Source: Catonia carolina | Lineage: Eukaryota > Arthropoda > Insecta > Hemiptera > Achilidae | Reading direction: 5' to 3' | NCBI GenBank assembly: GCA_035578175.1 | Contig: JAQMRL010000004.1 | Location: 74,625,901-74,689,900, forward strand | DNA: 64,000 nucleotides | Part shown: one piece after another, positions 9,474 to 20,797 of the stretch | Layout of the letters: every line of letters starts with the position of its first letter | Numbering within the stretch: the first letter of the stretch is position 1 | Made by a program: the position numbers and the translations under genes | Notes under the pieces: generated by a model | Database searches by the model: none | What the model was told of the DNA's origin: nothing | Seen by the model: only the letters and a program-made list of their open reading frames with translations

Positions 9474-9992
9474 TGTCGCCACCGGCTTTTAGTAGCGCAG
9501 TCTGTAGAGCTCATAGGACCGGCCGGGCATCCGGCGGCGTGGTTCAAAATAAAAACCAGATGCTTATAGCGAAGGGGGGGAGGTCGTCTTTACCGCTGCC
9601 TCCGAAGAGGAGCAGTCGCCAGTGAAGTGAAGCGGGGTCGTCTGTACCGCTGCCTAATCAAATAGGAGCAGTCGCCGACACAGCGAGCACCTTTTACCGC
9701 TGCCTCCGAAGAGGAGCAGTCGTTGGTGAAGCGAGGGGTAGGGAAGGGAGGTGTAAATGACAGAAAGAACTGACTCAAGGTTGAGCTATCAATTCCTCCG
9801 TACGATCTTCGATCACGTAGACTCGATACTGCCTAGTCACCTTCAACTACCGCATCGGCCGGTGGGTAGATACCTCTTGCCACTTTGTACATGTACTGCG
9901 AGAGGTGTGACTGCTGCGCTATCTATCAGCAACTGCAATCCCATCACAGCGCTGACAGTGGGCAAAATGTAAACTACAAACCGGCGTAAAAA
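9474..9992 (+). repeat. GC-rich composite repeat with internal ~60-bp tandem units, copy 1
   Basis: A tRNA-like head (AGTAGCGCAGTCTGTAGAGC) is followed by GGCCGGGCATCCGGCGGCGT. Three tandem units follow, each centred on TACCGCTGCCT and GAGGAGCAGTCG, and each able to fold on itself. The element ends ACTACAAACCGGCGTAAAAA. An inverted relative lies at 52455-53072. Its base composition is far more GC-rich than its surroundings. Confidence 0.65.
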
Positions 9993-11001
9993 CAGTACAG
10001 TATCAACTTGCTATCTGCCGGCGCTTAGCATTGGCTCCATTGCTTGCATCTGAGGACTTCCATAGATCATAGCTGTGTGCAATTTGCTAGTGGGTGAAAC
10101 AATGCACAGGTTATATTGTTAATGAGTTTTCTCTAATGCCGTTGTTTGAGTAAAAATTTGCGTCATTAGTTTTCTAGCACATGAGGTAGTTGATAGCTGT
10201 TTTCCGGGTCAGGGATCCAGTTAGAGAACATTCAACAATTTGACCTAATGATTCAGCTACTAATACCCAGCAAAATAGATTCTCATCACGTTTTTTTTTT
10301 GTTGGGTTTACTCATTATTCCTAGTAATCTTCAGGTTGGTTTCTCCCTGCTCCAGAAACAAATTGGATGGTTTTTGTACCGGCTCATTTTTTAAGTTTAA
10401 TATAGTAGCTCTGTATGAAATTAACCAGGATTTAATTTTTTAATCTAAAAATAAGAGAAAAGTGATTTGTTTCCATTTTTTGGGTAGTGGAGGGTGATTC
10501 TCTTTTGACTATCATAAACGCAACGACCCCAGTAGTGTTTCTACTTTTGGAAGCATTCCTAGAATTTTTCTTTCTTAAGTGTGTTACGAAAAACACTCAG
10601 AATATTTGTGGTTGTGTTCAGGTGTGTCAAATCGCTGGCCCTTTCAGCAAAATTTTCAATTAAGAAAACTGGTAAAAGATGGTAAAGGCTGTATTGTAAA
10701 ATGATGGGGTTGCTGAAGCACAAGAAATTGATAATTTGGATAAAGATTTTTTGAAAAGTTTAATGAGTTAGTGCATTGTCAATAGTGGGAACAATTCATG
10801 TCTCACTAATTTGCATGCATTTTGTAGTATTTCTACATTGTATTGTATTTATATTTGGAACTGATCTAAACAAATGCTTTGTTCTGCTGTTAACTGATTG
10901 TATAATTGTAGAAAATGCTTAGTGCAAACCATCCCAGCTGTAAGAACCAGTTCATATCTGATGGAAATGATATTGACTAATAATCTAAATTTATTTTACA
11001 A
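9993..11001. other. PPM1G intron, unassigned part
   Basis: About 1 kb of AT-rich sequence. I see neither exon nor a repeat shared with other parts of the window. Confidence 0.4.
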
Positions 11002-11251
11002 AGGTGTAAAATACACGTGTCAGGAGTTATCTCCTCTGAAAGTAATGAATCTCAGTATGCAACCAGACCTGTGGTGAATAAAGTGACGGTGTCATTTGCA
11101 GGGTGGAAAGTAGATGCTTTTCGGTAGGCCTAGCATGCTGATAAGAATAGACTACTTTTCTACTCAGTGAGAAAGGCAATAGTAAACCATTTCACTCCTC
11201 GTTTTACTTAGAGGTTCAAACCAGCCTTTGGCTGATGACTTAAACTACAAC
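11002..11251 (+). repeat. Family B dispersed repeat, copy 2 (5'-truncated)
   Basis: The copy begins at AGGTGTAAAATACAC and ends AACCAGCCTTTGGCTGATGA. The hairpin stem CAGCC/GGCTG is kept although the loop has shrunk to AAA. It is more diverged than the other copies. Confidence 0.65.
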
Positions 11252-11369
11252 AAAGGTGATTGATGCATATCAAAAAGAGGATCAGTCAAAGTATTGTTTG
11301 TTGTAGGGAAGAGACAATAGAACTGTCACTGTGAACGATTCATGGTGACCACAGTTATTCAGATAGGCG

Positions 11370-11640
11370 AGTAACCGTTCCCCAGTCACTGTTACAAAGA
11401 TCGCTTGCTCTTCTGTCACTGGAAGACGGGACAACACGGTGAATGTTCGCCGTACTTCTACAGTTATAGTACAGACCTCTCGTTCCCCAGTCACTGTTAC
11501 AAAGATCGTAAATTCGTTCACTGTTTAAGACAGGACGACATGGCGACCGTAATTCTACAGATAGAAGAGTAACAGACCTCTCGTTCCCCCAATTACTGTT
11601 ACAAAAATCAGTTACTTACTCATTCACTGTCACTTTTAAA
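11370..11640. repeat. Tandem repeat, ~103-bp period, three units
   Basis: GTTCCCCAGTCACTGTTACA recurs at about 11377, 11481 and 11582 (the last slightly altered to CCCCCAATTACTG), with related ACAGACCTCTC and CACTGT blocks between. The array is short and intronic. Similar GTAACGGTGAACGC motifs occur again near 15195-15260. Confidence 0.55.
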
Positions 11641-12160
11641 ACATAACAAATGCTTTACCTTAGAAACTATTGAAAATATTCACTCACTCATTCACTGTTC
11701 ACAGTTAATAGACAAAACGATAAAATATGCTTACTCTTCTTTTAGGCCCCTATAATAGCTACGTAAGATATGTTGGTCTGTTCACTGGGCTTAGTGCTCT
11801 CCTTTGATAACCTGAACATCCTTTCTCTTTTACTTCAACTTTTACACACTCTTCTCTTTCTCTCTCCCTCTCTTAGTCTCTTCCCCTTATGTTTTTCATC
11901 TACTAGATTAAACAAAATGTAAAGGGTAGTTCCTTTACACTTTTGATCGTAGTAACATAATTACATTACAGTGTTATTTTTATTGCACGCCACATTCTAC
12001 CTAGCTATTTTATTTATATTGTGCATTGTTAATTTCAGTTGTAAATTGTTTCTTGTACTTTCTCTTTTTTTATACATAATGTTCTTTTTATTACTAATTT
12101 AGGATACCGTGTGTTAATCAGTTTTAGGCTAAATTTTTTATTTTAGTTATATATGTAGCT
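11641..12160. other. PPM1G intron, unassigned part
   Basis: AT-rich with a CT-rich run around 11815-11885. Nothing else is recognised. Confidence 0.4.
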
Positions 12161-13652
12161 CATTTTTACTTTCTCTTGCCTATATGAATATGTAGGAAGG
12201 AAAATATTGTTTTCATGTCGATTTTTCAAAATTGAGTTTTCACCGGATCTACACGTTTTCGGACCCCTGAACCCAAAAAACATGTTTTTAGCGATTGTTG
12301 TGTGTGAATAGAATATCTCAAGAACGGAACATTGTACGAACTTGAAATTTAAGTTACATACCACTACCGGTCTCGACATGAACATTTTCATCAAAATCGG
12401 TCAACCGGAAGTAGTAGTTTATTCGTATAATTTTTCACTTTTTTGCGATTTTCTCAAAAACTGGTCCTATGATTTTTTTTAAATCGCCTGGTTAAAAAAT
12501 TTTTTATGCTCTACAACATAGGGTAGGCGCCATGTTTGCTGAAATTCGTGGTGAGGCTGTTTCCACGTAAAAAAAATTTATTTAATTTGGGTAATGCCTT
12601 TAAAAATACCAGAAGAATTTACAATAAAAAAGTTTTATCATGGGGTGCAAAAATCAGACATTACGAAACAGTGATAAGGCCAGAAGCGTTGTATGGTGCG
12701 GAAACGCTTAAAATTAAGCTAAAAGGAGGTATAAATAAAGTGATGGGCGCAGATAGGAAAATAATGAGAAGTATATTGGGGCCTAGGAAACTGGATGCAG
12801 AGTACAATAGACCCCGAACAAATAAGGAAATATATAGCAGAGTTGAAAACATTACCCACACAATGAGGAAAAGGAGACTTATGTTTTTTGGTCATATAGC
12901 GAGAATGGACAATAATCGGCTGGCAAAACAGGTCTATGAGAGGATAATGAAACTTAAGATTAAGCCAGCATGGTTCACCGAAACGCTGTCAGATTGCTTA
13001 ACGGCAGGGATTACCATAGAAGACATATGCAATAGAGAGGTTTTTAGGGGTAAAGTTGAGAGAGTGACCTTTAGGGAAGAAAGTGAGAGGAGGAGGTGTG
13101 AACCTCACAATATGGACCAACTGAGGATGGACAGATTGAGAAGGATGAGGGAGGTGTGGGTGAGGAAGAGAATGGAGCAGCATAGGACATGAAGAAACAC
13201 CCCAAATATTGATTTAACGTGCTCTCGTTAAAGAGCTATTCGAAAAAAAAAAAAACAAAAAAGTTATAGAGAATTTAGAATCCAACAATTTTTTTCAAAC
13301 ATTTTTGTATAATGCTTACTTTAGTGGTAATTAGCAATTTTCTGTTTTTTTTTTTTTCACGAAAACGTGTGAAAATCAATTTTTTAAGATTTCGACCTTA
13401 GTATGCATTTTACGACAAAATTGTATACAATCAAATTTAAAGAAAATTAAAAGATCTACAACTTTTATGTAGAGCATTTTTCTCTACAGAGCTTAGTTAA
13501 GTACGAAAGAGTGATTTTCCATATCTTAAGCCAAACTGAGGTCGATTTTCATTTTCCGTCTTTCACTCATGATTAAAATTAGGTTATATTGGTCATTATT
13601 TGCATTAGCAAGAGAAAGTTGTGTGAGTGTTTCACACCAGATTTTTTTTTTA
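12157..13652 (+). mobile_element. HINE-like element, interrupted by a non-LTR retrotransposon
   Basis: The copy begins TTTTTACTTTCTCTTGCC and ends GGCAAGAGAAAGTTGTGTGA, then TTCACACCAGA and a T run. The family layout is a 13-bp inverted repeat near both ends, a TG-rich stretch, and a 3' hairpin. A 5'-truncated retrotransposon with an A tail sits between about 12580 and 13256, splitting the copy. Removing it leaves a copy of about 820 bp, close to the intact family members. Confidence 0.8.
12580..13256 (+). mobile_element. 5'-truncated non-LTR retrotransposon (reverse transcriptase C-terminus)
   Basis: An open frame at 12536-13192, of which about 200 codons are element sequence, encodes AKIRHYETVIRPEALYGAET, then MRKRRLMFFGHIARMD, NNRLAKQVYERIMKLK and AWFTETLSDCLTAGI. 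This order is typical of the region downstream of the polymerase palm in insect endonuclease-reverse transcriptases. The YADD palm and the endonuclease are missing. The frame is still open, so insertion was fairly recent. The 3' end carries TAAAGAGCTATTCG and an A tail. Decayed relatives lie at 1490-1960, 43310-43830 and 47010-47200. Confidence 0.75.
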
Positions 13653-13666
13653 ATTTATCAAAACTT

Positions 13667-13724
13667 CAGTTGTTATCATGAAATAACAACTGAAAACATT
13701 ATTATTATTTCATGATAACAACTG
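13667..13724. repeat. Inverted repeat, 19-bp perfect arms
   Basis: CAGTTGTTATCATGAAATA at 13667-13685 is matched exactly by its reverse complement at 13706-13724, with a 20-nt spacer. It lies between the 3' end of a HINE-like copy and a large fold-back element. Confidence 0.9.
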
Positions 13725-13742
13725 AAAAATATACTAAGTATA

Positions 13743-14753
13743 CAGGGTGATTCATGAAGTTCTCCCCCCACTTCTACAGCACATTGTACTAGTAAAAATA
13801 ATGAAAAAATGTTATATAAACATAGGTCCGAAAACGCTTCGTTAGCGAGTTACAGCTAGCGAAAGTTTCGCCTGGATTTCAGTTCACCAGGTGAAATGAG
13901 GTCTTCCTGGAATTGTGGTAAGGTAGATTAAGGGGCGAATTCAATCATTTCTTATGGTTTTTGATCTGATAAATTGAATAAAACAGGTCCCAGAACTGTA
14001 AGTTAAATAGTTTTTGAGAAAACCAGTGTCAAATGCAAAAAATGGAGTGAAAATCACATTTTTTCATCTTTGGGCAAGAATAACTTTGTTATTTCACCAA
14101 GAAACAGTTAAAAATTTTCAATAAAAAATGTAGAAAATTTTATTCTGAACAAACCGGTGTAAATAAAGTACACAGAAAGCGAATAGTTTTTGAGAAAACC
14201 AGTGTCAAATGCAAAAAAATGGAGTGAAAAAAACACATTTTTTCATTTTAGTTTTTCCGGTTAATTTTACTTTGTACTCTTATGAATAAAAACTCATTTA
14301 ATCAAACATCTATTCGCTTTCTGTGTACTTAATTTACACCGGTTTGTTCAGAATAAAATTTTCTACATGTTTTATTGAAAAATTTTAACTGTTTCTTGGT
14401 GAAATAACACAGTTATCCTTGCCCAAAGATGAAAAAATAAGTTTTTCACTCCATTTTTTGCATTTGACACTGGTTTTCTTAAAAACTATTTAACTTACAG
14501 ATCTGGGACCTGTTTTATTCAATTTATCAGATCAAAAACCATAAGAAATGATTGAATTTGCCCCTTAATCTACCTTACCACAATTCCAGGAAGACCTCAT
14601 TTCACCTGGTGAACTGAAATCCAGGCGAAACTTTCGCTAGCTGTAACTCGCTAACGAAGCGTTTTCGGACCTATGTTTATATAACATTTTTTCATTATTT
14701 TTACTAGTACAATGTGCTGTAGAAGTGGGGGGAGAACTTCATGAATCACCCTG
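13743..14753. mobile_element. 1-kb fold-back element, Tc1/mariner-type ends
   Basis: The ends are CAGGGTGATTCATGAAGTTC and its inverse, each directly flanked by TA. The arms are about 420 bp, from 13743 to about 14160 and from about 14335 to 14753, and nearly identical when inverted. They share TTCGTTAGCGAGTTACAGCT and TGGAATTGTGGTAAGGTAGA. The ~170-bp centre repeats parts of the arms again (AATAGTTTTTGAGAAAACCA occurs twice). No coding capacity is seen. CAGGGTG(A)TTC-like ends resemble those of the DUF4817-type transposons elsewhere in the window. Confidence 0.85.
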
Positions 14754-14778
14754 TATATACAGTTATTACTAAATCACT

Positions 14779-15169
14779 GTTGTTAAGGTCATCAGCCGAA
14801 AGGCTGGTTTGAACCTCTAGAGGTTTTACTAAGTAATACGAGGAGTTAGGTGGTTTACCATTGCCTTCCTCACTGAGTGAAAAATTATGCTTATCAGCAT
14901 GCCAGGCCCTCTGAAAAGCACTTATTTTCCACTCTGCTAATGACACCTTCACTTCATTCACCACAGTGTCTGGCTGTACAATGAAATTCATTACTTTCAG
15001 AGGAGATAACTCTGATTAGTGTCTTTTACACCTCTACCTTTTCTGTTCTTAAATGATTTAGTCATTTAATCGGCTGACCATGTGATAAGAAACAGAACTA
15101 TTTATTTTAGCCCTGCAACGAACAGATTGAGTGTAAATAAATTGACACTCCACTTGTCTGTTATGGGCC
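14779..15169 (-). repeat. Family B dispersed repeat, copy 3
   Basis: Nearly full length in reverse orientation, from AAGGTCATCAGCCGAAAGGC to CACTTGTCTGTTATGGGC. The terminal hairpin with a GAAA loop is intact. It lies in the last PPM1G intron. Confidence 0.8.
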
Positions 15170-15354
15170 ACTAAATCACTAGTAACTATTAAAAGTAACG
15201 GTGAACGCAAAATCACTGCCACTGTGATCACGGTAACTGGTTGAAACAGTGAACGCTCTTTACTAGTTCGTTGTAGAATTCCAAGTTCTATGATTGAAAT
15301 TCAATCATGAGAATATGTTGAAGCTATTTTCATTTTCTTTCTTTTTTTGTGCAG

Positions 15355-15606
15355 TTGTTTGACCATTGCTTAGCACCGGACACAGAAGGTGATGGAACAG
15401 GCTGCGACAATATGACATGTATAATCGTTCAATTGAAACCAGTCGGCCTTAACGGACACGAATCTGTGAAGAAACGTTCGGCATCAACACTAGAAGAAGA
15501 AGAAGATTTAAAGGATACCGAAGAAGAAGTTTCGTCGAAACGGCAGAAAATTGAAAGCGAGAAAACAGAAAAAACAGCACCTGAAGCGACACCTGTCACT
15601 GTCTAA
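15355..15606 (+). CDS. PPM1G: PPM1G-like phosphatase, C-terminal exon
   Basis: This last coding exon begins after the acceptor tttttgtgcag and reaches a TAA stop at 15604-15606. It encodes [29 protein letters not shown]; the Asp in GCDNMTC is a catalytic metal ligand of PP2C phosphatases. A charged, Lys/Glu-rich tail follows ([20 protein letters not shown]), consistent with the C-terminal nuclear targeting tail of PPM1G. It is separated from the preceding exon by a 6.1-kb intron packed with transposons. The total phase is consistent across all five exons seen. Confidence 0.95.
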   Translation: MFDHCLAPDTEGDGTGCDNMTCIIVQLKPVGLNGHESVKKRSASTLEEEEDLKDTEEEVSSKRQKIESEKTEKTAPEATPVTV

Positions 15607-15815
15607 AAAATATTTTAGACGAAATTGTGGAAAATATTTTTGGACGAACATTTTATTTTAAGTATGTGTTAAGAATAAAGACGGTTAAATTGTTTCATGG
15701 TATACTATTTTTAATGTTTTTATAAAATGAAATACAATCGTGTACATGGAAGCGTTGTGTTGTTGAAAAATCCGAGTGTATGTGTTGAGAAACTGCTGTT
15801 GTGTATGATTGATTG

Positions 15816-15857
<42 letters not shown>

Positions 15858-16230
15858 GAACCGTTCTAAGTGAAGACTTGTGATTATTTAATATTTGTAT
15901 TATTAACTATATGCTATTCATTTACATTAATATTTAAGTTTTGTGTTGTTTTTGTTTTTTTTTTAATTTTTTGGCTAATAAACAATGCCATTCCATTTAG
16001 GTCTATATTCAATAATTCATTTAATGCTTTCGAGAATGAGGTTCTAAAAAAAATTTATCATTAAAAATTATCGAATTTTTTTGTAATGGTTTATTTTAAA
16101 ATTTACACATATAATTATGTTAATTTCGTTAGCCGGTATGTATGTAAATTAGTTCCTGCAATGATAACGTATTCTACATTTCGTAATTAACGTGTTACCA
16201 TAATGTTTAATGTATAAAATAAAAAATAAA
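15607..16230 (+). other. PPM1G 3' UTR with candidate poly(A) signals and ATT microsatellite
   Basis: The AT-rich stretch after the PPM1G stop contains AATAAA at 15674-15679, only 68 bp after the stop, and further AATAAA hexamers near 16218. A pure ATT/TTA trinucleotide run lies at about 15822-15857. The end of the transcript cannot be fixed from sequence; the first hexamer is the simplest choice. Confidence 0.5.
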
Positions 16231-16714
16231 TAATGTATATTTTTTTATAATATTATATTAAAATAATAATAGAATCTCAAAATTTGTAATGTTTTCTAGA
16301 GTTAAAATGTTGTTAGTTACAGTTTCGTTCGTTGGTGTCAAATTTGAGTCATTTTTGTAAAAATTCTAATAGGTATTATATATATATTTTTGTACTTTAT
16401 GTTTTTTTTGGTCGTTATATAATATGATATCACAGTGTATTTATTACTAAATTATTTTTGCTGATTTTATATTTTGATATCTTTATTAAATGTAAAGGTT
16501 TTTGAAAAATAATTTTATTAACACTTTTAAAGACAACCTGGTCTTCTTATAAAGTAGACTTAAATTATCTTTTATTTTTTTCTGAAAGTTTTAATGTCAG
16601 TTTTCTTGCACTATTATGAAAGTATTTTATGTTAGAAAGCCAAAAATTTTGCTTTATAGCTTCTTTTTCACATTACAATAAGAAGTATAAGATTTCATAC
16701 AATACCTATTGTTA
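16231..16714. other. Intergenic AT-rich sequence downstream of PPM1G
   Basis: No feature recognised beyond AT-rich runs. Confidence 0.4.
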
Positions 16715-17505
16715 CTTGAGTCATGTGAAAGCTTTTGGTTTTAACGTGGGATAAAAGGGGGAAAGCATTAGTGTGACTGCTTTGGTATCAGTTCAGTCAA
16801 CACAACAATGGACATTATACCCAGAGCACATACAGCATATCGGGGAACCTTTTTAGATTAACTGTACAAATTTAAGTGTTTGTTATCGTGAACGGATGTG
16901 TTGGTTTTTCGAAAATGTGATAAGACTATTTACAGTGCTGAAATGTGAAGTTGAAGTTAAACATAAATGCCTTTCTATGCCTCTTAACAAAACCCATGAG
17001 TAAGCGGCTAACTACAGATATCGAATGAATTAATGTCCAATAGACGAGTGAGGGAGAAGGAAGGAGATATGTGTCATAACTATGCATGCGCCCTAAGGTC
17101 TTTACCGTTATAATCCAGATCTGAAAACATACTACAGTCGTTATCTTGCTTGTTAGTTTACTGCGTGCATAAATGCTTGCTCACAACAATGAGTAAAATT
17201 ATGCAATGTTATTGGAATGGCTTGTGCGAGTGAGAGCGTTATGCATTTTCTCACTCCCATGGCTAGGGGACTTTAGTTTATCTGAATACTGTACTGTGAT
17301 GTTTCTATTTCTAAAATTTAAAAATTTTTAAGAAGTTAAAGACAGTAAAGAAGCTAATTCTTCATCATCAACAGTTTTGTTGACACCTGGTAAAAAAAAG
17401 GAAACAGTTCTGTTGATTACTATTGAAAGTGATAAAAATAGCAAAGAAGGCGATACATTCCTAAAAGATTTTTTTCCAATAAAACAAATAGAGGTTATTG
17501 GTAAT
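16715..17505 (+). pseudogene. Relic of a DDE transposase gene (N-terminal part), interrupted
   Basis: Blocks align in order with an inverted copy at 56385-56905. Shared blocks include CAGAGCACATACAGCATAT, then a transposase-like stretch (KCLSxPLNK, AANYCDVSLSTIRKIKKE in the other copy), then STVLLTPGKKKETV. The last 55 codons (17333-17498) remain open. A segment of about 278 bp (17019-17296) unlike the other copy interrupts the helix-turn-helix region. I assign it to the Tc1/mariner-like superfamily from memory of family layout, not by search. Confidence 0.45.
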
Positions 17506-18389
17506 TATAGTAAATTATTCATTTCTAGTTGTGTAATTAAGCTATAGGCAATATTACAGATCAGATATTTTCTTATATATAAGGTTTATAAAGAAAACAT
17601 TTTCTTGGCAATAAACCTCGGATTACTAAATGTACGTAATAACTGCATGGTAGTGAAATGTAGTGTCCCATAATTGAGGTTGGTAGTGCTTTCTACGTTT
17701 TCTTTCTCTTCCTCACAGCCCATCCTTATGCAAAAGGTATTCTTATGACTTAAATATCTATAGTTCACTAGCATAAAAAAATTAAACTCATAATTTGAAC
17801 CAGAAATATTGTAAAAACTAATTCTACTTATTGTAGAATATAGAAGAAACACATTTAGGGCAAAGTAAAATTAATGCTCATGTTAAAAGTGAAGTGTTAA
17901 TAATGTTCATCATCAACGTTTTATTATTTCAGAGAAACTCAGTAGTATATGTATGAATTAAACAAAGCAATTATTTTGGCTCTACCGTTTTTGAAGCAGA
18001 TCTTTCGACATGTTTTCATGAAAAACTGGTGATTAAACTCATGTTCAGGAAAAGCTTAGAACTAGAGTATTGTTAAATGCATTCATTGTTTTTAACAAAC
18101 AAACTTCTTAAAGATGCATTAGCTGGTAGGAGGTTGAGAACTGAAATATTTTATGGTGATAACTGTTTAATATTGAGAAGCTACCATGAACCAATTATTA
18201 AAATATATTGAAAAAATAGTTAATAAGAATTTTTTCGTCCAGTACACTTTTTGCCTTAAAAAACTGAAATTAAATTTTTTTTGGCTGAAATTGAATGATA
18301 GGTTCAATGGGTATATAGATTGATACTGAGTAAAAATTTCAAGTAATTATCTTAAACGTTTTTTTTTACATATTTATACCCAAAGTTAA
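17506..18389. other. Unassigned intergenic sequence
   Basis: AT-rich. Short frames lack any family resemblance. Confidence 0.35.
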
Positions 18390-19050
18390 GAAAAAACATT
18401 TTTCGGGAAATAAAAAATAAAAAATATCACCAACTTTAATATATATTTTGACACATGAAATTAAAATGCACCAGGACTATATTGATCTTTTCATCTAATA
18501 ATGCTCTTTTTTTCTTTTGTCTCTTTGGTGGGCTCCTTAACAGCTTGTTCTACATCTACAATTTTTAAGGCAGTGAGAGTTTGCTTGTCTGCAGTTCCCA
18601 GCTGCTTTAATACTTTTAAACTACCAGTGTTCTCATCTATAAATGTCAGTAAGGCATTGTAGACACCTAAGTCTGAGTGTTTTTTGTCCTACAGTGTAAT
18701 TTTTTTAGGAATTCTTTTCCACATTTTTATTGAAAAATTCATTGACTTTGAGTTTCTCCATGTAAACATTATGATAAAGGTTAGAATGAACCAGAGCTTG
18801 GAGGTGGGCTTTATAGCTTCCATAACTGCAACTGAAAATATCTAATGTTAAGATTATGTTGGAATTCTTCCCTGTAAATTCATCATAATACTGCTGAAGT
18901 TTTGGTTTAATTTTTTTGCTTTGAAGCACTGAGGAGAGTTTCCATTACAGGCTTACTTGGTCCTGGACTGCATAAACTATTATCACACTTATTCAGTTTT
19001 AAGTACTTATTGCTTGTAAACTTTCATTTCTTTATTCTCGGCATTTTGAA
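18390..19050 (-). pseudogene. Decayed coding sequence, possibly a Mutator-like transposase
   Basis: On the - strand several frames make sensible peptide in sequence: SLCSPGPSKPVMETLLSASK, then KPKLQQYYDEFTGKNSNIIL, then VYNALLTFIDENTGSLKVLK, then VEQAVKEPTKETKEKK. Stops and frameshifts separate them. The GVYNAL-FN-G-LKVLxxLG pattern resembles the C-terminal part of hemipteran Mutator-like transposase copies. That assignment is tentative; a processed host pseudogene is an alternative. Confidence 0.35.
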
Positions 19051-19363
19051 TAAATAAAACACTAACACTTTCACAATTTGAACAATTTAACAATTTTTAA
19101 CAACAATTTTTTTAACAATTTGAAGGCACAAAGTGAACGCTCTCAAACAAACAACTAACCTTGAAATAAAAAGTAAATTAACGGCCATGTTTTGATTTAT
19201 TTATTTAATCTACAGTGTACATCATTATATAAAATAATAAATTATCTATGGCAAGCTTTACAATAATCAAACATCCAAAAATTACTATAATACTTTTTAA
19301 ACATCAGAATCTTCTCAAATTGACGTATATATAGTTCGAAAATCAACGTGATAAAATTTGTCA

Positions 19364-20086
19364 AGAAATGTTTTTATGGGAAGCTATTAACCCTTTACAT
19401 TCGTATTATGTTTGCACAGTGATTCCCCTCCACTTGTATTTGCTTTATGATTTGTTGATACCCTATTACATTAATCTTACACATAATGTATTGTTATTAG
19501 TTTTAAGAGTATCCAATTCTTTTTATGTTTGTTATTACTTAAATAATAATAAGGATTCATAAAAAATGTTTTTTCTCAACTAAAAACTTTTAAAATATAA
19601 CCTGCAAAACATACACTGCTGTTGTAAAAACTAAGATAAAATAAACTATGTAACTAGAAATTGATACCTAAAACCTAATAAAAAAACACCCAAAATAATC
19701 TGAATATTATTTTTGTGTGAATTAGTTACATTAACTGATCTTTAAGCGACACGAAATACCGCAAACTAAACTATGCATGTTCACGATTAGTTTAGTTTGT
19801 TTACTAGTTTGGTATGGTGACATCGATTCAATTAATTCCGTTTACATCGATAATCGGTTGTAGTCAACTATCGAAAACTACAAGAATTAATTTTTAAAAC
19901 ATCCCGTAGAGGCCAGCACATTACATTTAGTAACTTTGTTAAACGTGTATTTTCATACAAAATCAGCTGTGAAAACGGAAGTCAGATAGGGTCCGACATA
20001 ACGAGTGGAATGGTAATACTATCGTGTCGGATCAGATCCAACAGTCAAGTGGAAAGGGTTAAATAGCTTCCCATAAAAACATTTCT
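19364..20086. mobile_element. Inverted-repeat element with TTAACCCTTT ends
   Basis: Long inverted termini, AGAAATGTTTTTATGGGAAG at 19364 and its inverse ending at 20086, continue inward through TTAACCCTTT. Either this is one element with ~34-bp terminal repeats, or a TTAA/CCCTTT piggyBac-like element (19391-20058) flanked by an inverted duplication. Similar AACCCTTTCCACTTG sequence recurs near 26238. No coding capacity is seen. Confidence 0.5.
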
Positions 20087-20797
20087 GCTTAGTGAAATAA
20101 AGTAAAAAAATGAAAAAAATATATTTATTATTGTAAAACATCAATTATATATAGGAATCAATTATAGAAACTAAAGAAATTAGGACTAATCAAACCATTA
20201 AGAAAACTTTAAGGAGTGCTAGGAAATTTACGGCTTACTGGAGATTAAAAATTTTCTTGTATATGTTTAAAACTGGGTATAATACTATTTTTAAAAACAC
20301 ATTTACTATGGTTAAAATCTACGTGTAATAATGGTATCAAAATGTTCAGTAAAGTCCAAATTTTTAGTATGTGGTAAAAAAGTATATTTTGTTCTGTTAA
20401 ACTCCACTTACTGGATATTATTTATTTTATAAAGTTGTCATACACTTATACATCACACTCCCATTTTCCAGAGCAAAAGTATCAATTCTCAGGGCTCTTT
20501 TTATAACATTATTACATAAATTTGTACAAACTGTTCTGTTTGCTATAAGTATTTTTAAATTTTAATAAGTTTAAACCTACATAATGTATTTAATTAACAG
20601 AAATTGTGTGATGTATTGTTTGTAACATATACACATAGGTTACTGAGAAATCCTATGTTTATATGTTATAAATTATGTTTAAGGTAATAGTTTACTATTT
20701 ATCCACAAAAATAAAAACAAGGTAATAATATGTGTGTTTAAACTGCAACTTTTATTCAAGTTATTAGATTTGTTAGCAAACAGATAGAATTAAGCTG
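20087..20797. other. Unassigned intergenic sequence
   Basis: AT-rich, with no recognised feature. Confidence 0.35.

Noticed and set aside
12157..13652. HINE-like family interpreted as a simple TIR MITE
   Set aside because: The inverted repeats are subterminal at the 3' side, a hairpin follows them, and I see no consistent target-site duplication among copies.
17586..17852. 88-codon - strand frame as a gene
   Set aside because: No motif, no splice context, composition like surrounding intergenic DNA.
19391..20058. Simple piggyBac MITE with TTAA duplication
   Set aside because: The inverted repeat extends 23 bp beyond both TTAA sites, so TTAA cannot be confirmed as the target duplication; listed only as an inverted-repeat element.
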